Origin: Diaporthe sp. PMI_573
Lineage: Eukaryota > Ascomycota > Sordariomycetes > Diaporthales > Diaporthaceae
Assembly (NCBI GenBank): GCA_021399435.1
Contig: JAJTUP010000047.1
Coordinates: 186,001-250,000, forward strand
Reading direction: 5' to 3'
DNA: 64,000 nt
Shown here piece after piece: positions 1 to 11,811 of this stretch. The translations under genes and the position numbers were made by a program. Position 1 is the stretch's first letter, and every line of letters begins with the position of its first letter. Under the pieces are notes generated by a model, which saw only the letters and a program-made list of their open reading frames with translations, was not told where the DNA came from and did no database searches.

Positions 1-383
1 ACTGGGGGCTTGCGCCGAGAAAGCTTGTCGATCCTTCCCGCTACGGCTTCCAAGGGGGGCAAAGGTGAGATTGGGGAGGTTGTATTTTCTCCGTCTTCTC
101 CAACTCTCTCTCCATGGGAATCATGAGCCCGACTCGGTGCAACAACATACGAGGAAGGGCCGACGGAGAGGAGGGTGGACGTGACGATGGGCAATGGGTA
201 GCTGCAGCTGCAGCTGCAGCCGCAGCCGCAAACGACTAATTCCCTGTTGGGGGGCCGGGGGCTCTTCTTGGACGTATACCCTCATCACCGCCCTGCCCTC
301 CTCATTCGTTTGAGAGCGTGAGAGCCCACAGTCTCTTCGACTTGAAGCCCATCGACAGCTGTGTCTTGTTTCTCGCCTTCACA
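1..383. promoter_or_regulatory. Upstream region of the beta-galactosidase gene
   Basis: No gene was seen. Around 201-232 there is a short imperfect tandem run of CTGCAG/CCGCAG units. I found no clear TATA box. The reading frame of the downstream gene stays open to a GTG at 318, but the first ATG is at 384. Confidence 0.4.
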
Positions 384-3300
384 ATGAGGCTTGCCGCTCT
401 CCTCAGCCTCGCCACCCTGGCGCTCCAAGGCAGCGACGCCCTGCTTGGACGCCCCAGTCACCTCTTCCACGCCGAGCACAGGGACCTGCTTCAGGATGTC
501 GTCACCTTCGACAACTACTCTCTCCTTATTAATGGCGAGCGCCAGTTGATCTACTCCGGAGAATTCCACCCCTTCCGGCTGCCTGTCCCGTCACTGTGGC
601 CCGACGTCCTGGCCAAGGTCAAAGCAGTGGGCCTCAACACGATCAGCATTTACATTCATTGGGGCGCCCTAGAGGGCAAAGCCGGCGATTTCAATGCCCG
701 AGGCCCTCTCGTCCTCGAGCCATTGTTCAAGGCTGCCCAGGCCGTCGGCCTCTACATCATTGCCAGACCCGGCCCCTACATCAACGCAGAGGCCACTGGT
801 GGCGGCTTCCCGGGCTGGCTCCAACGCATTGAGGGAAAGCTGAGGACCAATGCTACTGACTATCTCTCTGCAACGGACAACTACATGGCGGAAATCGGGG
901 CTCTCCTTGCCAAGTATCAGATCACCAACGGCGGCCCCGTCATCCTCGTCCAAGTTGAGAACGAGTACACCCAGGCCGAACCCGGCTCAGGTGTCGTCTT
1001 CCCGAATGGCGAATACATGAAGTATATCGAGGGCCAGCTCCACGACGCCGGTGTCGTGGTACCGTTGATCAGCAACGACGCTAGACCCGCCGGGCACAAC
1101 GCTCCCGGTACCGGTGTCGGCGCTGTGGACATCTACGGCCACGATAGTTACCCTCTGGGCTTTGACTGTGCCAATCCTTCCTCGTGGCCGGCGGGTGCCC
1201 TTCCGACAACTTTTCGCCAGACACATCTGCAGCAGAGTCCCAGTACCCCGTACACGATTCCAGAGTTCCAGGGAGGCAGCTTCGACCCTCCGGGCGGTGT
1301 TGGCTTCGAGAAATGCGCAGCCCTCGTTAACAGTAAGTAGCTTCTGGATGCAATCTGAACGAACCCCTTGAGGCGGGAAAATCTCTCCCATCTGTGGCCT
1401 GGCCTCAAAGGACTTATTACGCTGGTGGTTTGAGAAATGCTATGGCCATACTGTGGTCCTTTATTTCCCCCATTTGCATGAAACTACTCCCTTGGTGCTC
1501 TGATAGCTGACTCCGAATGCTGTAGTGGAGTTCGAGCGCGTCTTCTATAAGAACAACTATGCAGCGGGTGTGACTATCTACAGTCTCTACATGATCTTCG
1601 GTGGAACCAATTGGGGCAACATTGGTCACCCTGGCGGCTATGTACGTGGTTTTCATCATTGTCCGCTTACCTCTGGTACCGTCCTGAGACAGCCCGCCGG
1701 CCGGGCACGGCTACCTACAACCTCAGGACGCACCACTTCATTCGCACTTTTCCCAGCGCATTCAATCCGGATTTCGCTAATCAGCTATTTAACAGACAAG
1801 TTACGACTACGGCTCTGTCATTCGTGAAGACCGCGCGGTAGACAGAGAGAAGTACTCCGAGTTGAAGCTTCAGGCAACCTTTCTCAAGGCCTCTCCAGGC
1901 TACCTCCTCACTTCTGCCGCGAATTCATCGTCAACTGGCGTCTACAACACGAACTCGGATGTTCTCACCACCCCTCTCTTTGGATCCAATGGATCATTCT
2001 TCATCGTTCGGCACTCCGACTACACTTCCCAGGGGTCGTCTAATTATGTCAGTATCATTCTTCTCCTTCTACGGATCCCCGTCCTTTCATGTTTTGGAAT
2101 GTTCCAGAACGCATCACTTCAGGACCCGTAGCAGGACTAACGTAATATCTAGACTCTATCCTTACCTACTTTAACGGGAACTGTCTCTATCCCCCAACTT
2201 GGTGGCTCTCTGAGCCTCAATGGCCGAGACTCCAAGGTTCACGTTGCTGATTATCCTGTGGGAGACTCGAAATTACTCTACTCCACAGCTGAAATCTTCA
2301 CTTGGCAAGTCTTCGGCAACAAGACGGTGCTCGTTGGTAAGCATCACTCTTCTCCTTCTACGGATCCCCGTTTTTCATGTTTTGGAATGTTCCAGAACGC
2401 ATCACTTTAGGATCCGTAGCAGGACTAACATAATATGTAGTGTATGGAGGCCCAAACGAGCTCCACGAGCTGGCTATCCTGGGTGCCACTGGCGGAACCG
2501 TGCTTGAGGGAGATGGTGTGACGATCCAACAGACTAACAGCTCCGCCACCAGCTCTGTCGTTGCTCAGTGGCAGACCTCTGCTGATAGGAGGATTGTCCA
2601 ATTTGGGGACCTTTTTGTTTATATCCTCGGTATGTTCCCACTCCCCCGCCTTCCAATCAAAACGTGCCAAGCTAACGACGAAATGAAGACCGCAACAGTG
2701 CCTACAACTACTGGGTCGCTGACGTGACAGATGGCGCTGTAATTGTCAAGGGACCATACCTGGTGCGATCAGCGCTGGTCGAAGGTGACAAGTTGATCCT
2801 GGCCGCAGATTTCAACAAGACGGCAAGTATCGAGATCATCGGAGTGCCTTCGGGTGTCTCTTCCCTACAGGTCAACCAAGCCACTCTGGAGCACACCGTT
2901 GACTCATTGGGCTCCTGGACCGCCATCCAAGACTACTCGCCTCCCGAATTTGATATCCCCGACCTTTCTAGTGCCTCATGGTACTACATCGATTCACTGC
3001 CTGAAATACAGTCCAGCTACGATGACTCAGCCTGGCCGGATGCGGACCACACCAACACCACGAATCCTGTTGGCTCTCCTCTGCTAACTCCCTTCTCTCT
3101 TTACGGATCGGACTATGGATTCAACACAGGGACTCTGCTCTTCAGGGGCCACTTCGTCGCCTCTGGAAATGAATCCAAGATTGAGCTGCGAACACAAGGC
3201 GGAGAGGCTTTTGGCGCGTCCGTCTGGCTCAACAGCACATTCATCGGCTCCTGGGCAGGCAATTCCGTTGATGAAAACTACAACTCGATCTTCACCCTGC

Positions 3301-4089
3301 CTAACCTGGTAGCAGGCAGCTCATATGTCTTCACTATCTTGGTCGACAACATGGGGCTAGAGTAAGCATTATCCTTCTCCTTTCACGGATCCCCGCGTTT
3401 CGTGTTTCAGAACGCATCACTTTAGGATCCGTAGCAGGTGACTAACATGCAAGTGTACAAGTGAAAACTACAATGTCGGTGGGGATGTACAAAAGAATCC
3501 CCGAGGTATCCTCGACTACACTTTCCCATCAGACTCAGATATCACATGGAAGATCACAGGCAACCTCGGCGGCGAGGACTACGCTGACCGCGTTCGTGGC
3601 CCCCTCAACGAGGGTGGTCTTTTCATCGAGCGTCAGGGCTACCACCAGGCTGCTCCGCCTCTGGAGGACTTCACGACAGGGACGTCGCCATACGACGGAA
3701 TTACATCCGCGGGAGTGGGTTACTATACAACGAACTTCACGCTATCAATTCCCTCCGACCAATGGGATGTTCCGCTGTCCCTGGTGTTCGCCAACGACAC
3801 GTCTGCAGCGACTGCTGCGCCATACCGGGCGCTATTATATGTGAATGGCTACCAGCTCGGTCGATACACGAGCAATGTGGGACCGCAATCCGAGTTCCCC
3901 GTACCTGAAGGTGTTCTGGACTACCAAGGAGAGAACTGGCTGGGCCTAGCGCTGTGGGCGCTGGGGAGTGACGGCGCGAAAGTGCCTGGGCTTAACTGGA
4001 CACACAGCTCAACGCCTGCGCTGACGGGGTGGGCCACGCCATCGCTTGTGGAGCAGCCTGCGTGGGAGTTCAGGCCAGGGGCTTACTGA
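384..4089 (+). CDS. lacA: Secreted beta-galactosidase, glycoside hydrolase family 35
   Basis: The enzyme removes terminal beta-galactosyl residues from galactans, xyloglucan or arabinogalactan outside the cell. Seven exons: 384-1332, 1526-1641, 1796-2047, 2153-2336, 2441-2629, 2689-3361 and 3462-4089. Together they give 2991 nt (996 aa), close to the ~1000 aa usual for fungal GH35. The ATG at 384 starts a signal peptide ([16 protein letters not shown]). The GH35 catalytic domain follows: VQVENEY holds the acid/base Glu194, IPEFQGG holds the nucleophile Glu294, and FGGTNWGN is a family signature. Beta-rich C-terminal domains fill the rest. Three of the six introns (2048-2152, 2337-2440, 3362-3461) are near-copies of each other. 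The GH51 gene lies 1 kb downstream on the same strand, which suggests a shared role in pectin side-chain breakdown. Each splice junction was chosen to keep the frame and the family motifs. Confidence 0.95.
2048..2152 (+). repeat. Introner-like element, copy 1 (intron 3 of lacA)
   Basis: This 105-bp phase-0 intron runs from GTCAGT to ATCTAG and has branch site GGACTAACG. It shares almost its whole length with the introns at 2337-2440 and 39786-39889. CTACGGATCC near the 5' end pairs, with one mismatch here, with GGACCCGTAG near the 3' end. Confidence 0.9.
2337..2440 (+). repeat. Introner-like element, copy 2 (intron 4 of lacA)
   Basis: This 104-bp phase-1 intron runs from GTAAGC to ATGTAG. 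It is nearly identical to copy 1. CTACGGATCC and GGATCCGTAG form a perfect 10-bp inverted repeat that would fold most of the intron into a hairpin. The palindrome GGAATGTTCC sits near the loop. Confidence 0.9.
3362..3461 (+). repeat. Introner-like element, copy 3 (intron 6 of lacA)
   Basis: This 100-bp phase-2 intron runs from GTAAGC to ACAAG. It keeps the ACGGATCCCCG and TTTAGGATCCGTAGCAGG blocks and the branch site GACTAACA. Compared with copies 1 and 2 it lacks about 13 bp in the middle (the TTGGAATGTTCC part). A second possible acceptor lies at 3452-3453. Confidence 0.85.
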
Positions 4090-5136
4090 TGAGTCACTAT
4101 TTCCTCTCTTCTTCTGGTCACTATATTTGCGTGGGCTGGATACTTTTTTTAGAGGGGAGTGAGTGTAATTCTCCTTGTAATCACATAATACATTATTACA
4201 TTAACACTATCGAGTCTTCAAAAATTCCAACACGTCATTGTGGAGCCCCCTATGGCTTGATGACCATCCACCTGGTTACATATATCCCATTGGAGGTTAT
4301 CCCACAGGAGGTTATGCTTCCATGTGTAGTATAGCCTCGATGCGCAAGTTCGCCTATTGGCTGCTTTCACTGTCGCATCTACTCCAGCTACAAGTTGAAA
4401 GTTGCTGGGATCACCCCGAGAAACTAGTATAAGAGATTGGGCTTTATGAGGTAGAATTCTTTCTAGAACACAAGGAGGTCTAACAGGCTTGGCCGCCAAG
4501 CCGGGAGGGAAATCAAGCATCTGCTGTCCGCACCTAAGAGCCGGTGGCTTTTGTGGGATCAGACCATTTGCAATCTACTGCAAGCTATCCGACATGCCCA
4601 CCAGGAATTATGCCGCAATGCCCATGAACGTCGGTGGATCAATGGAGCGAGTCCCACCCTTGTACACTCCACACGACCTTCCCCAACTCTTCCCCAGACT
4701 ACCAGGATGTATGCTCTCCACCTACGACTTGGGGCGCGAACTGGCTACCACCTAGGCCCAAGCGGTGCCGGCTACGCGTCCTCATTTCGGAGCACTCATC
4801 TAGTGATGAACCAGAGAACAGGGCCGGTGCACGACGCGCGGGCTCGTGTGACCTTATCCATGACCGTTCTGCAAGGGGCCGTACGACATGCTCGAAGCTT
4901 ATTGAAGCGCATAATATCTTCAGCGTCTGCCAGGGTTGGAGGTGAGGTTACTTTTGCTGTGGGGGCAAATATGGGGATATCTGCGCTTTGGTCCGGGTCT
5001 GAGCGACGCACGCGAGGCACGCGAAGGACATGCAGGCGGTGATAAAAGAGTATGAAGGTCCTCTTCATGTTTCTACTGGCCACTACGGCTTTCCCGTTCG
5101 CCGCCAATATCAAACGCTCGCGCGTCCGAGCTCGCC
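4090..5136. other. Intergenic region between the two glycosidase genes
   Basis: I see no gene here. It should hold the lacA terminator and the promoter of the GH51 gene. A 68-codon upstream ORF starts at 5052 and overlaps the GH51 start codon in another frame. Confidence 0.5.
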
Positions 5137-5258
5137 ATGGCTCCTCTGTCGGTTCTGACACTTCCTCTCCTTGCCGGCACTGTTTCGGCCGTGAAGCTCT
5201 CAGTTGCTGGCACAGGCGGCAATGCGACTTCAGGCTATCAATACGGTCTCATGTTTGA
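5052..5258 (+). promoter_or_regulatory. Upstream ORF overlapping the GH51 start codon
   Basis: An ATG at 5052 opens 68 codons in a frame different from the GH51 ORF and ends at 5258, past the GH51 ATG at 5137. Its first 18 residues ([18 protein letters not shown]) look like a signal peptide, which could be chance. If it is transcribed, scanning ribosomes would meet it first. Confidence 0.35.
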
Positions 5259-7270
5259 GGATATCAACCACAGTGGTGATGGTGGAATGTGAGACGCCCT
5301 GATCAGACCTTGTACTGGACAAGACTGACGTCGAAAGATACGCCGAGTTGGTCCAGAACAGAGCTTTCCAGGGATCAGAGCTTCACCCAACGACCCTCAG
5401 CCCATGGACAGCAGTTGGATCTGCCGAGCTTGCCCTGGACAACAGCTCCAGCCCTCTCTCTGCCGCGCTCCCAACTTCGGTCCAAGTCACAGCCTCGGCC
5501 GACGGCGCAGTAGTCGGACTCAAGAATCCGGGATGGTGGGGAAGTAAGCAACCCCGGTCTTTTTGTTGTGTTCCTCAGGGCATATGTGATCACTCTCTGA
5601 CATATCATCCTATTAGTCGACGTCAAAGCCGCAAACACTTACTCGGGAAGCTTCTACGCCCTTGGCTCGTACGTGGGAAATTTTACCGCAAGCCTCGTAT
5701 CAGACACCACCAACGAGACGCTGGCCACGGACACTATTGCGTCTTTGTCTGTCGCAAATAGCTGGACCGAGCACAAGTTCGAGCTTCAGCCCTCGGCAGA
5801 CGCATCCAACAGCAACAACAGCTTCCTGCTGACCTACGAGGCCACATCGGGTGATGTGCTCAACTTCAACCTGATCAGCCTATTCCCTCCCACGTATAAG
5901 GAAACCCCTAATGGCAACCGCGAGGACCTGATGGAAGCCCTGGCGGGGCTCAACGCAAAGTACTTCCGCATTCCCGGCGGCAATAACCTAGAGGGCGAGT
6001 CAGCGGGCTTGCAGTGGAACTGGACAAAGACTATCGGAAATCTCAACGAACGTCCAGGGCGTCCGGGTGACTGGGGATACGAAAACACTGACGGCCTTGG
6101 CCTTGTCGAGTACATGCTCTGGTGTCAAGATCTTGGCCTCGAGCCTGTCCTTGCCGTCTTTGCGGGCTACTGGCTGGACGAGACTGCTGCCTCCGAGGCC
6201 GAGCTGCAACAGTATGTGGACAGTGCACTTGACGAGCTTGAGTTCCTGATGGGCGACTCATCGACCACCTGGGGGGCGCGGCGCATCGCCCTTGGCTACC
6301 CGGATCCTTTCCCCATCAAGTACGTCGAGGTCGGCAACGAGGATGGCCTGTCTACAGTGGGATCAGAGTCATACACTGGCTACCGTTTCAGCGCCTTCTA
6401 CGACGCTATCACCGCCGCGTACCCGGATATCCTCATATTTACATCTTACACGGGCTACGTGTACGAGAACTCGGGCCAAGACTACCACCAGTATACCCGG
6501 CCAGACCGCTTCGTCCAACAGTTTAACTACTTTGACAACTTTGCCAATGCAACCGGGCATCCCATCATGGTTGGAGAATTCGCGGTCGTGCAAAACAACA
6601 CCGGCAACCCTGGTGATGGCACCAACTGGAGCAATCCCAAGAAGTAAGCCCTTTTTTCTTCCTATCCCAACTGGCCAGGCCACAAAAACACAACCAGAAA
6701 GCCCACTAACACGCAATGAACAGCACATGGCCCTACTGGATCGGCTCCGTCGCTGAGGCCATCTTCCTTCTAGGCGCAGAGCGAAACGCAGACACCGTGT
6801 GGGGCGTTTCGTACGCGCCGCTGCTGCAGAACCTCAACAGCTACGAGTGGTCGCCGGATCTGATCTCGTACACCGCAGATCCGTCCCAGACGGTCCTCAG
6901 CACGTCGTACGAGGTGCTCAAGCTCTTCGGCACCAACACCTTCACCTCCACCCTGCCCGCTGAGGAGACCTCCGGCTCGGCATTCGGCCCGGCGTACTGG
7001 GTCGCGGGCGTCGATAACGCCACGAGCACTTACTACCTCAAGGCTGCCGTGTACAACAGCACCGTGGACGTGGAGTTTGATGTTTCCTTCGAGGGGCTCA
7101 GCGGCGGCTCGGCCACGCTCACGGTGCTGACTGCTCCGGATGGGTATTCGCATAATGATATCGGCAGCGAGGTCGTCACGACCACGACGTCGACCCTGTC
7201 GGCTGTCGATGGGGTGTTCAGCTTCAGCTTGCCCGAGCTGAGCGTTGCTGTTCTGGCCGCGAAGGCTTAA
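5137..7270 (+). CDS. abfA: Secreted alpha-L-arabinofuranosidase, glycoside hydrolase family 51
   Basis: The enzyme releases terminal arabinofuranose from arabinan, arabinoxylan and pectin. Four exons: 5137-5288, 5338-5543, 5617-6643 and 6724-7270. They total 1932 nt (643 aa), normal for fungal GH51. The N-terminus [18 protein letters not shown] is a signal peptide. [14 protein letters not shown] is the GH51 N-terminal signature, [11 protein letters not shown] follows, VGNEDG carries the acid/base Glu361 and VGEFAVVQ the nucleophile Glu440. The introns are short (49, 73 and 80 bp) with clear GT-AG ends. The gene lies just downstream of the GH35 gene on the same strand. Another ATG at 5052 begins a signal-peptide-like frame, but that frame is offset from the enzyme and is treated as an upstream ORF. 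Confidence 0.95.
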
Positions 7271-7797
7271 GATTCTTGTGTACACTTAACAACTCAATAT
7301 CCAGTATTCGAATACTAGACTAAAAAAATAACATGAAAGGAGCGACTCGATTGACCAAACGTATCCAATTCTTGAGATTCATTTCTCTCATCGATTTTGG
7401 CCATCAGCCCAGGCTTCTCATTTCACATAATGCGGCTGTATAATAATATACCATACCCGCCTGTAAATAATGCCGCAATACAAACGAAACCGGTACATAA
7501 GGCCTTACATGTTTATTTGTCCTATACATTATAATAGAATAATGCAAAGATTGGATGGCCCCGGCAACCTATCCACCTATCTATGACAAGATACCGGGCT
7601 TGGGGTATGGCCAGGCTGCTCGAAATCACCTTGTATTATTTACCAAGTATGCAAACAGGGCTCGCAGATGTCGTACGGGCTCGGTCATATGCTTTGGCGG
7701 CTAAGAGCCACATCGGAGGATAGATGCCAATCATCTCTGAATCAGTGGACGACACAGAGACCTGCATGTAGAGAGCCGCGATCGGAAAACCATGCCT
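7271..7797. other. Convergent 3' intergenic region
   Basis: AT-rich DNA between the converging GH51 and methyltransferase genes. I see no gene. It presumably holds both polyadenylation regions. Confidence 0.5.
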
Positions 7798-8730
<933 letters not shown>

Positions 8731-8869
8731 GATATCGGGCCTGTCGTACTTGGATGCTGAATTGAAGGAGGGGTTGCAGATTTCGAGGGGACAGGATCTC
8801 AGTGGTCAATCTCGGCTTATGTAATTCAGGTACGTTAGGTGGCCCAATACGGAGTACCACGGAGACGTC

Positions 8870-10129
8870 ATGGATCAATTGGGTTCTGAATTCCTTCTTA
8901 GTGAGCTTCTCAAATGGGCAAAAGCCGAAGGGCTTGTCTTAAACGGCATTCAGCCTGCCTCGATAAGGGGCTGTGGCACAGGCATTGTTGCGTGCCGCAA
9001 GCTGAAGGTTGTTAAGCACCCTTATCGGATGATCTCTCTCCACATCTAACTGAACAACAAGGCACAAGAAGCTGTCCTAATTGTCCCTACTCGAGCCATT
9101 CGAAGTATCACGACGGTCCCTCGAAAAATCCTGCAACAGATCCCTCCTGATACTCCACTCCACGGCATCCTCGCCGCCAAACTAGCCTTGAACGATAGCA
9201 GTACGCCAGCACCATGGCAAAGCTCGCTGCCAACGATGACCGATATCACTACTACCATACCTTTCACGTGGCGCGAATAATTACAAAATTTCCTGCCAGC
9301 ACCAGCGCGCATTCTTCTTGAGAAACAGCAAGCCAAATACCAGCGCGAATGGGGTGCGATCTCGCAGGTTATACCCTCGATCAGCGAAGCACATTTCCTA
9401 CACTACTGGCACATTGTCAACACGAGAACCTTCTTATACGAAGTGCCGGAGACCGAACGCTACAGCTGGGAGGACAGATTGGCTTTGGTTTCGGTCGCCG
9501 ATATGTTTAACCATGCCGACGACGGGTGTAAGGTGTCCTACATGCCTGAACACTACGTTATAACCACGGATCGCGCATACGAACTTGGTGAGGAGTTGTT
9601 TATTTCCTACGGAGACCATTCGAACGATTGCCTGCTAGCCGAGTATGGCTTCTTGCTGGCAAACAATCGTTGGGATGTGATATCTATTGATGACGCAGTG
9701 TTGCCGCGACTTGACGAGCCTGCTAAAGAGGCTCTGCGCCAGAGGGATCTCTTGGGTACGTATACATTACATGTGGAAAAAGGGCCATGCAGCATAGTCT
9801 AGGCGGCGTTGCGATTGCTCTGTTGTCTATACGAAAACCGGCTCCAGTATGTCGAAGGCAGAAACGACGGGCGTAGTTCACAACATGCGGTTAACGTACT
9901 ATTGTGTGAACTGCTTGGGCAATTTGAAAGCATCATCGACAAGAAAATGCATATGCCAGAGCAGTTGCATGTTAGCGTCACTGGCCAGAGAGACACTCTC
10001 AAGCAGCGGTGGCAGCAGATGGATGCCACTACCAGACAGGTACGCGGCCGCCTACTCTTGCCCAGCCAAGCTAGTAATATCCGACCACGCGGGGCTTACT
10101 GTTCCACAGTGGGATGCATCGGGAAATAG
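8870..10129 (+). pseudogene. SET-domain lysine methyltransferase-like pseudogene
   Basis: The family resembles the RKM/SETD3/Rubisco-LSMT type of protein-lysine methyltransferase. The ATG at 8870 begins a typical N-terminus, with RGCGTGIVA as the first SET motif. A 54-bp intron lies at 9008-9061. The frame then stays in register through SVADMFNHADDG, ELFISYGDHSND and YGFLLANNRWD, which are the core SET and substrate-site motifs. Two in-frame stops break it: TAA at 9278-9280 (after FTWRE) and TAG at 9800-9802 (before AALRLLCCLYE). Both fit a single C-to-T change from CAA and CAG. Past the second stop the frame reads to about 10040 with family-like sequence. Everything else is intact, so inactivation looks recent. 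A functional short isoform cannot be excluded. Confidence 0.75.
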
Positions 10130-11056
10130 ATCGCCTGGGTCCCCAACCAGCCTTCCGTCCGCCCACCCAGCTTGTACTGTCCGCCCACCCAGTACAAAAT
10201 TTGGGCTACACACACCACTAGAAAAAAGGTACCCTACCAAGACAAAAAAAGCCTATATACTTTAAGCTACTTTGGCCTTCTGGCCCTCTGGCCCTCTGGC
10301 CCTCTAGCCCTCTGACTAAAGAATACTATAGCTAGAGAGCCAAAAGGACAAAGGGCTAAATTAAAGCCAAGGGGCTAAAAGGCTAGAAGGCTAGAGAGCC
10401 AAAAAGTACTATAGCCAGAAGGCCAGAGGGCCAAAGTAGCTTATTTGTCTTGGTAGGGTACTTTTTTTCTAGTGGTGTGTGTAGCTAAAATTTTGTACTG
10501 GGTGGGCGGACAGTAAAAGCTGGGTGGGCGGACGTTGGTCCCCAACATTTGTGAGACAATGCTTGCATCCTGACAGTGTCATATTTCGAGATCCAACCGC
10601 ATGCACCGATCAGATGGCCAAACTTAAACCTCATTTAAGTATACCAGAGATGGAGGCTGAGGTGGGCTACAAGATTCCGACATATCGTAACGACGAGGGC
10701 CCACGTTTCTATTCAGACCTGCAACTCGTGCCTCGGTCTAATTACGAGAAATTCGAGAGGGAATACCAACAGTCGACGAAAATCAAACTCCTAAAATATT
10801 CCGGTGCCCTTGAAAAGCAACCAGTTTCCAACCTCCCAACGCACCGAACCAGCAAGGTCAGAAGCACCTCTATTATACCTCGCGTATACTAATAAGATAT
10901 AGAGGATCGAGAGAGCTGGCGAGTCTATCGTGATCTATCGACATCCCCACGAGGGCCTGTACCCATATTCCTTGAACTTGGGTTTTGATTTTGGATTGCA
11001 TATTGCTCTTCTCTTCACTGAGGCCGAAGCAACCCGCACTGTCCTCGTCTCTGAAG
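10060..11056 (+). pseudogene. Unknown gene interrupted by an inverted-repeat element
   Basis: I do not recognise the product. An open frame before the element (around 10060-10147, containing GLTVPQWDASGN) continues after it (10547 to about 10855, containing FVRQCLHPDSVIF and AEVGYKIPTYRND) if the element and one copy of the flanking ggtccccaac duplication are removed. A likely intron at about 10856-10903, with a CTAATAAG branch region, leads to another open stretch containing NLGFDFGLHIALLFTEAEAT that ends at a GTGAGT donor at 11057. This may join the F-box-like ORF that follows, giving one larger gene, but I cannot prove it. The 5' end is unclear. Confidence 0.4.
10148..10536. mobile_element. 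389-bp MITE-like element with long terminal inverted repeats
   Basis: The two ends form a long imperfect inverted repeat of roughly 90-100 bp. It includes CGTCCGCCCACCCAGC, a second CTGTCCGCCCACCCAG and the block CTACACACACCACTAG, each matched in reverse complement on the right side. The centre is built from CTGGCCCT-type 9-bp repeats and their complements. The 10-bp sequence ggtccccaac occurs at 10138-10147 and again at 10537-10546, a likely target-site duplication. There is no coding capacity, so it would be non-autonomous. Long inverted repeats with a 9-11 bp duplication are typical of Mutator-like elements; that assignment is inference. Confidence 0.8.
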
Positions 11057-11104
11057 TGAGTTATTCTTCTACATTGAATAGGTAGATACTGACTCGCCCC
11101 CTAG

Positions 11105-11811
11105 TTGTCAACCGATATCACAAACATCCAAACCCCCGGACTCTTTGAGTTGCCCCTTGAACTACGGCTCAAGATATACAAGTTTGCTATACCTCGGGGG
11201 CAGTGGTGTATCAACAACATGGAAGATTTTGATCAGGATATTTTGCCACGTTGCCTTGGTGACCCCAGTGGTTACTACTTTCCACTCAGCAAGGAGATCC
11301 CTCTGTTACTGGCGAACAAAACATTACGCCACGAAGCCTTGCCGGTGGCCTTTCGACGCACCACATTTCATTTAGAAGACATGGACGATCTTGTAAAACT
11401 CCTAGTTACCGTGGGTCAAATCGGCCGCGCCAATCTTTGAGTCACTGCACTTTCCATGGGAGAGCAGATCAGACCTCCAGTGCAGGTGGGAAAAGTTCAC
11501 AGAGGCTGAGGACAACCATCTCAAGCTCCCAACTCTGCATGTCTCAACATGCATGCAATTGCTCTACCAATGCTCGAGGCTCCGTAGGATTCGGATTCTG
11601 TTTGACGAGGAGCTAGTGCTCAACATCCACACGAAAGAGTTCAAGGCCAATGAAGGAATCCAAAGCTTGTGTTCAAAGCAGGGACTTCGGCAAGTGGAGT
11701 TACTTGGACTGGACGGAGAGTCCGTGGAAGACTACCCTCTCATGCAATGGCTCAGGGGAAAGATGACGAGGTCACGGTGTGATGGGAAACACGGGGAGCA
11801 CATTGACTAAC
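11105..11811 (+). pseudogene. F-box-like protein gene with a single-base frameshift
   Basis: The N-terminal LFELPLELRLKIYKFAIP is the leucine/proline motif that opens many fungal F-box-like (2EXR-type) proteins. The frame runs to a stop at 11438-11440. Omitting one T from the TTT at 11436-11438 reconnects it to a second frame (ESLHFPWESRSDLQ) that runs through QLLYQCSRLRRIRILFDEE to a stop near 11810. No ATG precedes the motif. A splice acceptor just before 11105 suggests this is an internal or last exon. The frameshift could be a real mutation or a sequencing error. Confidence 0.5.

Noticed and set aside
1333..1525. First lacA intron as another introner-like element
   Set aside because: Different length and no shared blocks; the same holds for the introns at 1642-1795 and 2630-2688 and those of the GH51 and TyrRS genes.
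9249..9300. Small intron that would skip the first SET stop codon
   Set aside because: The only GT-AG pair spanning the stop gives about 32 bp, below the size of the introns seen here, and would break the conserved frame.
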